DNA from: Nectonema munidae
Lineage: Eukaryota; Nematomorpha; Nectonematoida; Nectonematidae
NCBI GenBank assembly: GCA_030549495.1
Contig: JAUIRK010000673.1
Location: 682,001 to 746,000, forward strand
Direction: 5' to 3'
DNA length: 64,000 nt
Shown piece by piece: positions 47,690-58,996 of this stretch. Each line of letters begins with the position of its first letter. Positions within the stretch are counted from its first letter, which is position 1. Below the pieces are notes generated by a model. The model made no database searches. It was given only the letters and a program-made list of their open reading frames with translations, and was not told the DNA's origin. Made by a program: the position numbers and the translations under genes.

Positions 47690-48140
47690 ATGTATATAAA
47701 AAAAATGTTATTTTTACTAAATCTGATCGAAGCTTTCAGATATTCCTAAATGCGAAAATGAGTCCAAAAATGAAAGTAGCATGGTCGACTTTGTATAAAA
47801 ACAGATATTTTATTTAAATTTCAAAAATAGTTCCATAGACATTAGATGTAAACCCCACATTTGATTGACACTTTCAGGCATTTAAAAACCTCTAAATGGG
47901 AAAACTGTATTTAAAAATAAAACTAGCATGGTTGATTTGGTATAAAAATATATATTTCATATAAGATTAGAGAGAAAATTTTTAGAGATAGTTTTCAGAT
48001 GTTTCATAAAATTTTCAATAAACGAAACCAGCATGATTGATTTGCAATAAAAAGATACATCTAATGTTAAATTTGAATCAATATATTTGGAGACTTTTTT
48101 TTAGAAATAAACCGCAAATTTGATTAACACTTATAGGATA
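47690..48140 (-). repeat. Diffuse tandem repeat, 127-148 bp unit, copy set 2 (inverted)
   Basis: Reverse orientation of the family at 29781 and 59600. Landmarks are GAAACCAGCATGATTGATTT (48026 on), ACTAGCATGGTTGATTTGGT (47922 on), AGTAGCATGGTCGACTTTGT (47776 on) and ACCGCAAATTTGATTAAC near 48111. At least three units are visible, about 105-145 bp apart. Confidence 0.6.
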
Positions 48141-50715
48141 GATACAAATAGAAGAAAGAATTTTATTATTTGATTTTTTTTAAATAAAAGTTGTATTACC
48201 ATTTAATTTGAACTTTTAAATTTCAAGCATACGTTTTTAGTTCGTTTTTCCCTTACTTCAACTTTAAAAAATACTTTTTAGCTTGTCATTTTGTATATAT
48301 ATATTTTCTTCATACCCCCCTCCCCCACTGAAAATTCCCTCATCCGCCACTGCTAGTGAGTAGTGCTTCTTAAAACCAAACTGATGAAAGCTGTTTGAGT
48401 GTAAGATGGTTATTTATTTGAACGTGCAAAATATTCTAAAATACTTTAGAGATGGAGATAGCAATGCTTATGAGCCTGGGTTATTCATATTACTTTTATC
48501 ACTCTTTAAGATTGGAATTATTTTTCTTTTTTAACATCAGGAAAAACATTCTTTGAAACAGAAGAATTGAACGATACCGTTAGAGCAAAGTGCATTTGAT
48601 TTTTTAAAAATTTTTAAATCTTTGGCCATAAAAGTAGTCACTACTACTGTTATTCAGGTTCTTAAACGCAGTGAGAACATCATTCATTGAATTAATTAGC
48701 AACTAAATAATTAACTAACTAGCAAACTAAAAGCACCACCCCCATAGGAATTGAAGTCAATGACTAAACTTTCTCACTATATACAGAATATGACATACAC
48801 AAATCTGTCGCTATTTGTTTGCTGCCTCAATTACCCTTCTCCACATGGATGTGAATTTTTTTTACAAAATGTCGATCCAAATCTTCAGTTGCTGATTTAA
48901 AGCTTTTGGTTTTGTTAGAATGCCCCAAGGATTCCAATCCCCCCCCCCCCCCCCTCCCCTGAAACTACAAGTGTAGATCTTTGGGTGAATGGAAAGAGAC
49001 TCTGTTTTTGCTTCGCCGGGAATCGGACCGCGAGTCGGTGTGTTTGCACTTCATTTTAATGAGTAGGATGGCGAGAGATATATAAGCAGTATTTTTAATT
49101 GAGCGAGCAGTTGATGCAGACATTTTCCATATTTTTGCAAAAAGTGAGAGTTGTGAAAGAAGATGTAGCAAATCGTGTTTACAAGCGCGCATAATGAAGA
49201 AGACACAATAGCAAGAGTAATTTAATTACAGCCTCCAAGTACTATTCATTATTTGTATCCACACGCTCAGCTGGAGGAGGAAGAGAAATGTTGGAGGAAT
49301 GGAAGATCGCGCTAGCAGAATTTGTACTCAAATTCTTCTTCTGACAAAGAGAAAGCGAAGATCGATACATTATTAATTTATCCCCTTTTGTCTGTATGCA
49401 AAGAATTCATTATTACAAATATGAAAAATTGATTGATATCCTTTTTCGAAATGACAACACGCTACGCACGCGTTGGCTAAAACGCTCCAAGACACAAAAT
49501 TCAATCCAAGATTTTTTTGCAAACGATTCTCATCGATCTTCATCTTGAACCACGAGAGAGTTTTAAAAACGATGCAAATGATTCTTGTACAAAAGTAGTT
49601 CATCGCTGAAGACGGCAGAAAAAGTAAAGTTCTTCTTGAATTGATCTCATGAAGTGAACTCGTTATAATGTTGAGACACTTTGCTGCTTGATTGACATTA
49701 ATTTTTAATATTTGAGTATATACAAGGGATGTCAGAGTTTTTAATCTTTTAACTGGGACAATTACAGGCTTGAATAAAGGTATGCCTTACATAAATAACT
49801 AATCTAAAATACACATAAAAGTAAAAAATGAGTTTTTATACTAAAAAAGGGTGGTCCAAAAATTCGAAGGACGAAAATTTCCCTATCCAAACTTTTACCC
49901 GAAAAAATAGCACGCACAAATATATCACCAACAAAAATTTTACCCAACGAAATCTCACTAAGATTTAAATTTAATAGAGAAAGAAATTTGGTCTCCTGAA
50001 TTTTTTTTCCAACCAAACTAAAATATCAGAAAAAAATTATAAAAAATTAAAATCATTATAATATCTTAAATGATATAAAACTTTTTTATGATATTTATCA
50101 CAAATTGTACCCTATAAAGCTTTCCATAAATTTTTACTAGACGCTTGATGATTTATACATTTTCATTTTTGGACTTGTATTTTTCTTTTCTCGTATTTCT
50201 GTGGTGAGCGGCCCATTCTCGACGATGCTAAATCACGTCATTTTACTCTTTGAGCTGTCTCCGCCCTGCCAGATCGACGCTTTCAGGGTAGGCAGCCTCA
50301 TTCTCTCCAACTCGCCTACTCCATTGTGTTGACCTTTCTCTCTCACTTTCCCTCTCTCTACAACTAAATATGACGACAACATTCGTACAGTTTTTTTCGC
50401 TAAATGCACTTCGCGATCGTCATTATTTTCAATGTTCAAATAATATAGGATAGCTTGTTAGAAATGTGTGATATATGATCCAACCATGTAAGTCAGAACC
50501 AGACAAAGAATCCTTCAGAATCATTTCTCCCTCAATAATTTTTAAAAAATCAAAATTTTATTTAGAGTGAAACTTTTTCAAATGAATCTGCCATTAGATT
50601 CATATTGGCCTTTCAAACTTTTTGTCTCATAACTCCTGGCCGCTTGATAATATCGTGTTTGAAGTGAATTATACAGGCCATATTTGCCATTTTTTGAGTT
50701 GACGTATATGTAGCA
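48141..50715. other. Intergenic stretch without supported features
   Basis: Contains a hAT-like right terminus (CCGCCACTG ending at 48352) without a found partner, a poly-C run at about 48939-48958, and a segment with repeated ACGAAA/TTTTACCC motifs at 49860-49970. No exon was supported. 48960-49640 and 50200-50440 are less AT-rich. Confidence 0.3.
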
Positions 50716-51020
50716 TTTTCAATTTAAGTTCGTCTTTTTTCATTTTGGGTTCGTCTTTTTTCACTTTAAATTCATCCTTTTTCACTTTAAGTTGGTCTTT
50801 TTTCACTTTAGGTTCGTCTTTTTTCACTTTAAGTTCGTCCTTTTTCATTTTAAGTTCGTGTTTTTTCATTTTAAGTTGGTCCTTTTTCATTTTAAGTTAG
50901 TCTTTTTTCACTTTAATTACGTCCTTTTTCATTTTAATTTCGTGTTTTTTCATTTCAAGTTCGTCTTTTTTCATTTTAAGTTCGTCTTTTTTCATTTTAA
51001 GTTGGTCTTTTTTATTTTGA
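50716..51020. repeat. 21-bp minisatellite, about 14 units, open on both strands
   Basis: A unit close to TTAAGTTCGTCTTTTTTCAT (plus T) repeats about 14 times with scattered substitutions and no length changes. Because 21 is a multiple of 3, both strands stay open over long parts. The minus strand reads a 7-residue repeat KMKKDEL/KVKKDEP, the plus strand a Phe-rich FFHFKFV repeat. No splice signals or recognised domain accompany it, so I treat it as a minisatellite rather than a gene. Confidence 0.85.
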
Positions 51021-52152
51021 TTTTTTTTTAATTTGTTTCGCCTTGAACCCTTATCCACTCAATCCTATAAAATTAGAAAATATAATTATTATGATTTGAA
51101 AGATTATATCAAAAGTACCGAAAACTATTTCTTCTATGAATACTTCTGTAGGAGAATCGCTATCTGACTTCATTCATCAAAAATCTATAAACTCTATCAA
51201 GATAAAAATAAAATCAGTTAAATCTTACGATAATATTGATCTGATGTTGAAGTTAGGAGGTTGGTTCAGGATTTGGAAGTTGATGTGGTAGGCAATAGGA
51301 GTGTCTTCAACAGGAATTCTTTTAGCCGAGCTTATAAGGGACGAAGTTTGTGAAAGGAAGAAATGCAATTGTCGGATTTCAAGGTAATCCTTGTGATTTC
51401 ATCTAAGAGCTTTTCTTTTTCTTTTCTTTTCAAATCATTGCCTCCATTACAATTGTACCTAGAATTCAATTCTTCAATCTCAGACATGTCTTTCAATATT
51501 CTCTGTTCGTTTTTTATGAAGAAATCCATAATTTCTCATACACTGATCTTTGCTGATTGAAGACATGCATTTAGTGTAAAAGACAGTATAAAAATCATGT
51601 ATCAACAAAAAAACAAATACTTTTGTAACTTACGAATTATGAAAACCTTCACAATGGTTGTTTTTTCGAACTTTTATTCCAAAAACACACCATAGTTTGA
51701 TTTTGTCCACAACTAACTAAGTATTTTCAAAGTATTCCAGGAGAGGAGTAACTGCAAAAGGTTCCATCAACCTTTTTAACTTTTGGTATGCCACTTTTAT
51801 CTAGGGGTAATCAAAAATTAAGAAGTTATATTAAGAATTTATATTTTTTATGTCATACTTCTATTTGAGGCAAAAAAGCATTTTGATGAAGGTTTTGAAA
51901 CTCCGACTTCTGGAATACAACGAACTAAATCCTAAGTTTATGCGTTTTCGGTATACGGCTTGACAGAAATAGAAGTAACAACCATGATACTATGCTTCAG
52001 GAAAAGACTAAAAAAAATTCAGAAGTAAAAACTTAACTCGAAAATAATTCCTTACCTTTTTGCTGCGGATATTATCGAAGTTTGGAAGTATCCAGTTATG
52101 CCTCTGATTCTATTTCCATCAACAGCATTTTTAGGGAATCGAATACGTGTCT
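51021..52152. other. Stretch without supported features
   Basis: A 65-codon minus-strand frame at 51332-51529 has a coiled-coil-like composition (Lys/Glu/Leu-rich) but no recognised family and no clear splice context. Confidence 0.3.
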
Positions 52153-52438
52153 TTATAATTGAATTGAATTTTTATTTGAGAAATTTGTTGTTAGCCTTAA
52201 CACGGCTATAGGTTTCTTCTCTTTCATCGCATACGATCGCATAAAGTGTTGATATCTAAATTTGATTGTGAAAAGAGTGTACTGTAATAATTTGATGGAA
52301 TAGCTCCGAAGCTTTTTTGAATGTTCCATCAACAAAAATGGAACTTATTTGCGACACTTGGTTGACTTGTTGCAAAGTTATTCCATAAAAAACGAGAACT
52401 CTTTTATCTTTATTGCATCTGCAAAAATCTCGAATCAT
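52153..52438 (-). pseudogene. MULE (Mutator-like) transposase fragment
   Basis: The minus strand reads VNQVSQISSIFVDGTFKKAS and ELFHQIITVHSFHNQI, then after a frameshift RYQHFMRSYAMKEKKP. This matches the start of the MULE transposase domain, whose first catalytic Asp sits in (F/V)-x-D-G-T-F-K and is followed by F-x-Q-(L/I)-x-T-(I/V)-H-x-F. Only about 95 codons remain and the second and third acidic residues are not found. Flanks to 52560 may hold more decayed sequence. Confidence 0.65.
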
Positions 52439-55400
52439 TTGCTGAAAGGTACTTTTCTGGAATTGAAAAGTGAATATTTCTTGGGAAGGGGATTCTTTTC
52501 TGCTTTTTCTAATAAATCGTAGGACACATCTTTTTTTAAATGAAGACCTTTCATCAGCGTTGAGAAGGGAAATATTATGACTAGATAGTCAAAGTTAGGT
52601 TAGATATGTTCGAAAAATAGAAAAAATACTTGTATATTCAATTAAAACTTTTGAAAGTGTTCTTTGCTTCCTGTTTTAATTTTGCACTGAATGCTTTTTT
52701 CAATTTCTTCGCGGTTTGCGTCATTCTTCTCAGCACTGTCTGGTCTGTATCCTTCTTTATAAACAATTTTCCTATTCAAAAGAATTTAATTTTAGGTTTT
52801 TTTTTAAATGTGTTTGGTGAAACATATTAAACTTTTAGTAATGAGTTTTGAGATTTTAAATACAAAACGAGCTTTGTGTTAATCTAATTAAAACATATTT
52901 GTTTTCTAAACGCTTCATTGAAAAGTCAAGTTGTGAGATGAAAGGCTCAGATTGTAAACCTATTTCAAACACAAAAGAAGCTAAAATGTTTCAAAATTCG
53001 AAACAAAATTTTTAGAACGTAGACAGTTTAAATACTGCTAAAATGTACGCTTAAAATATTTGTCAAAGAATAAAATAACTGATATTAAATTTGTTATTTT
53101 TTATTGAGTTTCCCGAACATGATTCTGAAATCATTGAATCATACAAAGCTTTTTAAAAATGAAGTGATCAAATCTTAATTGTTTACATTTGCTTGTTATC
53201 ATCTAAATAGTTGTAAAACGAGTTCTAATGAAGCAAGTAAAACCGCTTACATTTAATAGTTTGCTAGAGTAAGAATGCTGTTTTAAAGTTTAATTACCGA
53301 GCTTATGGGTTAATTCTTGTTTTAAATCAAACTTCTAGGTTAATAATATATTCTTACAAATGCAAATTCCAAATATGAAAAAACACATAATTAATTGAAT
53401 CAAAATTTCACCACATGTAAATCTTTTCATGATAGTGCGTAGAGTTGACTAGATCCTTGGCACAGATTCGTAAACTTATCATTGAAAGCCAAGATTAGTT
53501 AATCGAACATGCCAATGCAATTTTATAATGAATGCATTCAGTTTGGGTTATCAAATTCCACGTACATGTATCGCGAATCAAGTCAAACGTGAAAAAAACA
53601 TATGTTTCAGAAATAAGAACTATTTGCACTAGGATAATTTTCCTTTTTTTAAATCAGCTAAATGTTACTGAATAATTATGAGATCAAAAAAGAGGCAATA
53701 AAAGAGAAAGACAAAATCTATACAAATTTCATTGGAATTGGATTCGATGAAAAGTATAATAGGCTACTTTCAGCTAATAAGACGACTTTGAATTGATTAA
53801 AGCTAAACTTACTCAAAGATAAATCTAATAGTCCTTATTTAAAATACCACAGGAAACACTTTAAAAACATTTAAAAATTTTCTGAATATAGCTACAGTCT
53901 TTTGCATACTCCATTCAAAGTATTTTAGTAAAAATAAGAGAAATGGTAAAAAATATTTGAAACTATGGGAGGCAATCTAAATTAGAAAACAAAAAACTTC
54001 CAACCAAATGTACGGAAAACATAAGTTATATAAATTTGAATTTGACAAAACTAACTTGAAGCAGTTAATTAGATTACATGCTTTACTAAATGTTAGTTAA
54101 TACAAATCATATTTTCAAGTTCTGCGTTAAAGTATATGGAAGATGTTATTTTAATTTTATCATAAAATTTAAAATTATTTAGTCAATAGGGAGAAACTAA
54201 AAGATTAGGTTTTCGTTTCTCACGTATTCACCCGTGATGCGTGTATCGTTGTTCATGGTTTGAGTGAAATATTATTACAAAAAAAATTATAATCAATAGT
54301 TTGTAAATGAATTATTCAATGAAAGTCTTGAAATCAAAAAAAACTTACCGGCACAAGAAGAACCTTTGCTGCAATAATAGGCAATACTGGATAGGTTTTC
54401 TCTTCTCATATATATCGGAATCCTTCGTAGATCATCGTGAATTGTTAAGCTTGAAAAAATAGAAAACTCTTAAAAAATATTAAAATAAAAGTTACGATAA
54501 TTTGTTTTGTCGTAGAAGTGCGAGGTAAGAATTTGAGAAGCAAGAGTGTTTGTGAAAAGCAAGAGTGCTGTAAAATTTGTATATTTTTTAAATAAAATTG
54601 ATAAATGAGTAGAAAACAGTGAAACTTTTTTTCGAAAAATTCAGTTAATAAATTTTAGACCAACCTAGTCTTCTTCAAATAAAATATTGCCATGCAAGAA
54701 AGTAAAACAACGAGTAGAGGATGTAGAAGTAGGATCTGATATTCGCATTATATCCTCCTTCCTCATCCTAAATTCCTTGCTTTCCTTGTATCAGTATATT
54801 TGGTGTGAAGACAAGAGTCATCTAAAATTTTTTGACGTAGAATTTTTGAATAAAATTACACTGTTTTCTACTTATTTACCGATTTTAACTTTTATTCATG
54901 ACTCCTCGACTACATTTTCTTTGCAATAAAATAAAATTACTTTTAAAAAAAATATATTTTTATTGGATCTTCAATTCTTTTCTGGAATAAATTTAAAGTT
55001 TTGTGAAATTTCAAGCAAATTTAAATGAAACGAAGTGTCCGAACAGTGAAATGTGGTGCGGCGAAATGGACATATATATTAGCAAGCTACTGTAGCAAGT
55101 ATATAAAGTAGGCTAGGCTTAACGCATTTGACCCGACCTCCATCTTTAAATGAGGCAGATGATATCGTGATTTAAGTTATCAAATCTCGAGTGTCGTCTA
55201 ATTAGGATCAAGGGCGAAATGTAATATTTTTGGTCTGAATGGCAACTTCGACAATTTTAAAATAAGATGGACTTAGAAAAGTTCAACTCAAATATCTTTG
55301 AGTTAGACATAAAATTTGGAAAAGAGGGTTTGTTAAACGTAGCTAAAACGCCCAATTCTGGGTGAAAATCGAATTCGGGCAGACAATTTTTTGGGAAACA

Positions 55401-58400
55401 GTTCGACAATGTAGGAACAAATATTCAAATATTTTTTAAAAAAAGAAGAATGGATGATAACTCCTTTTTCTTGATATATGAAATGTGTCGAAGAAAATTA
55501 GATTTTAGTAATGAAAAATTCAAATTAAAATTAAGATCTTTACTTCACTATGTGCGATTTTAAAATTTTTTACAATCTTAATGGCCGATTTATACAAAAA
55601 GGTTGAAAACGAAGTTTATATTTTGATACGCCTGATAAGAAAATAGAAAGTAGTTCTTTTGAGATCAATGTTTCATTTCAAAAATTTTATAATTAAGGGT
55701 CTGGTATGAAGTAAAGAAATTAAGCTATGTCGAGAAAGAGAAAGAGAAAAGAGTTAGGGAGAGCAGTTCTGCAGCAGAATTCTTTTCATGGCGAATAAAT
55801 GTCGTTTCTCACTGTCAGCAATTTTGATGTTGTGCGCTGATGGCCGATAAAGCTCGGCAGAGCACACGTCTGAATATGGCTTTGCTTATCGCGGGTCCAT
55901 CAGCGCATGCATGAACAGGATTCTCGTTGCAATTAACTTGATACCGATCTTCGCTCTCGCGAGAAAAGAATGAGGATAATTGGAATATTGGAAGAGACTG
56001 TGTGTTGGAAGCAGTTCTCTTGCACGCACACAATGTCAGCTTTTGTATGCTGCGTGGATGAGTCCTTACTCACACCACATTTCACAGGCATACTGAGGAA
56101 ATAAAGGCTCCTCCTTTCGCCCACACTTGCTCTCCACTTCCCCGAGATATCATCGAAGCGTTCGTTATCTTGATACTTCTACCTTAATTAATTTCACTCC
56201 CTTGAGCAAAGATAAAGATTCAATTAACATCTTCACTTCACCTACTTGTTTTGCTTTATCAGAAGACGTATGTAGGTAGGTGTATGTATGCAGGCACACA
56301 ATTGAGCAGAGCACGCTTGCTTACAAACACTTAGCATATTTGGTATCGAAGCCTGTCCCAAAGGCTCATGTTCCAAAACATTTTTCAAATTCAGAACTCC
56401 AATTTGAAGATTTCGCAAAAATCAATTGAAGTTCAGTTTTTTAAGTTTAATTTCTCTCGGTTTAAGATTTTTAAGTGCAGTTATTTTAATTTGGGATTAA
56501 GTATTTTTAATTTTAAGTCTGATTGGCTTAATTTCAAGTTGAAAAACAAATTAGAAATGTAAGGAGTCATTATTTTAAAGTTAGTTTTTCTCTTAAGGAG
56601 ATGGCAGTTTTTGGGAAATCGGTTAAGCAATTTCAAAATCTTAGTGACCTTAATATATTTTCCATTCTATCCAATGACTAATCTTTTTGCTAATCTACAA
56701 GTTACAAAGTTCAGAGTGATGATGATTGCATCCAATAGAATGAAATCAATGGAGTAGAAGTTATTTTATTATACTTTTAATTAAATTATATTTATTTTAC
56801 AGCCAACTTTTTTAACTTTGTTATTTTCTTTTCATACATGAAAAGACACGTTAAAAATATTTTTTTTCTGTATAATAAATTCATTCGCCATTTTAAATTT
56901 GAGCAAAATTTGTTTAAAAATAAGTGCGCAAATTCACGAAATTTCTTAACAAACTTTCAGCACGCAAAGTAAACTTTCGAACGAAATTCTTAATCCTAAC
57001 TTTTTTCAATTTCTTAAATAAAGAATGCATCAAGCTTCTTCATAACCAAGTTGCATTAGTTACGCAGCTTCCTCAACTGCCATAATTAAATTGTACACAG
57101 CGTGAATTTTCGGAAAAGAAATGCGGTGTGAATTGAAGGTTTGCGTTAATTATTCACGGTCACTATGCCAAAGTTAAAAGTTGGTTATATCGGAGAAATG
57201 AAGCCTCTAAATTACAGTTGGATGGGATCTTTGCATACTTCTAAGGCTCCATGACATTTCACCGAAACCGAAACGTCGACAAAAAACGAATTTCGACGAC
57301 AAAGATAAAACTAAAAATTTCGTAAAATTCGAATCACACATAATTGAATTAATTACGTGCCCCCCAAATCTTATGTTTATGCGAACAATATTAAGACAAA
57401 TTTTAAATTTATATTTTGGAAAAATTCTCCTTCACTATTTATCAACAAAAATTAAGTACCTTTCACTGTCATGTGTTGATTTGTGTCTACTTCAAGTTTT
57501 ATAGCTGCTACAAATAATTCTAATCTATCAAGTTTAGAGAGGAGAAACTCAAATATCTGTTTTTAATATGTCCATCATTTTAATCTCTTTCATTGTGTAT
57601 AGATCATTAGAGTATCCAATCAATCAGTACCAAGAGCACATGTTTTTATGTTCTACATACTATATATATTTATTATTAAAGGGAAGTGTAGAAAACGAAC
57701 GTGTAATAATGGGTCCGGCCCCAAGCAAAATTCTGGTTCCTCCAGGAAAACAACCTGCATATTATTGGCTTAGCAGGCCCTTCTATATATTTTTGGCCTC
57801 CTTTGGACTTAAAATATGCGTACGTCCCTGCGATATGATAGCATGGAATTGATCCAATTTTATAAAAAAAAATTTTTTTTTTAATTTATGCTCTTGTAAA
57901 TATTTTGTCGCTAGGAAATAATGGTCCAATGTCGCCATGACACTGTGAAAAAATGAGTTTTTCCAATTTCTTTTTGTCTTAGTTTGTTCTATAGAGGTAT
58001 ATTGTTGATTAGTTTATAGTTATTATAAGTTTCTCAGTTAGCAATTTAGTTATACCATCATATTTTCTGTATAATTTCAAATAAAACTTGTTGCACCAGT
58101 AGGGTGATTGTTCCTGGCGAGCTTGTTCTTGGCTTAGTTATATCTGTAAAATATTCTTATCATGAAAATGGAAGCAACAAATAAACAGTTGATTTCCAAA
58201 TTAAATTTTTTCATTTTTATGAAACTTTAGCTAGTTCAACTTAAAGATTTTTATGTACTATCCATTAGAACAAAAGGATATTAAAGATTATAAAAAAGAT
58301 TTGGTGATACTTAACTAATAATTAAATTCCACGGTACTAGATGCTGTTATATGCCCAAATAATAGGAAATAACCTTTAATTAGACAAGCCTCCTGGAGGG

Positions 58401-58880
58401 AAGAGACGCAGAACCATGAAAAACATAATTTCCATAAAATTTTAATAATTACTTTTAGTTTTAAAATTTTAATTTTATAAGTTTCTTTTTGAGATGAGCT
58501 GTCTCATATGTAAATAAATTTTTTGACAAGTTTGATTGATTTAAAAAATGGACATCACCACTGAGTTCGGCATAGTTGAAATATTTATATCACATTACTA
58601 ATAGGGATACTAATCTCATATGAAAAATGGATAATAAAAACAGATTTAATTCAATCAAAATCATCTCCTATATCACCTTCTCTCTTCGAATTGTATATCA
58701 TACTTTGATTTTTCATCTTCAAATTTAAAATTAACTTTTTCCAAGAGAGAAGAGATCATTTTTTGTAAAACTGAATTTATAATTCAATATTTTCAAAGCA
58801 TGTTTAAAATAAAAATGACGTTTTTTAATAAGGAAAAATATTTCTCAAGATGGTTTAATAAATAATGTTGATTTATTTAG
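52439..58880. other. Long stretch upstream of the Dpr-like exons
   Basis: No exon was confidently found. A signal-peptide exon ending with one base of a split codon is expected somewhere upstream of 58881 and could lie here or beyond. 55700-56340 is less AT-rich and might be promoter or enhancer DNA. A GGGTCCGGCCCC segment at 57710 is of unknown origin. Confidence 0.3.
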
Positions 58881-58996
58881 AATCTGGCGTTATTAGTTAC
58901 ATCGCTCAAAACACGTCTACAAACGTTACAACACTAGAAGGAGACACGACCTACTTGAACTGCAAAATCTTGAATGCTCTGCGCAGCAGTCAACCG
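58881..58996 (+). CDS. Dpr-like gene, exon with first half of Ig domain
   Basis: 116 nt. Acceptor TGATTTATTTAG, donor GTTCTT (weak). It enters with two bases of a split codon and leaves at a codon boundary. It encodes SYIAQNTSTNVTTLEGD, YLNC and NALRSSQP; the next exon supplies VSWIR, giving the usual Cys-to-Trp spacing of an Ig fold. The same splice position inside the first Ig domain would suit Dpr genes. Confidence 0.82.

Noticed and set aside
49005-49045. A B-box-like GGTCCGATTCCCGG on the minus strand, possible tRNA
   Set aside because: The flanking bases do not form a T-stem and no acceptor stem or anticodon arm could be drawn.
51332-51529. A 65-codon Lys/Glu-rich minus-strand frame
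   Set aside because: Could be a coiled-coil exon, but no family was recognised and splice signals are unclear.
57568-57852. A 94-codon frame with a hydrophobic start as a Dpr signal-peptide exon
   Set aside because: No donor was found that would leave the single base of a split codon needed by the exon at 58881, and the rest of the frame looks unrelated.
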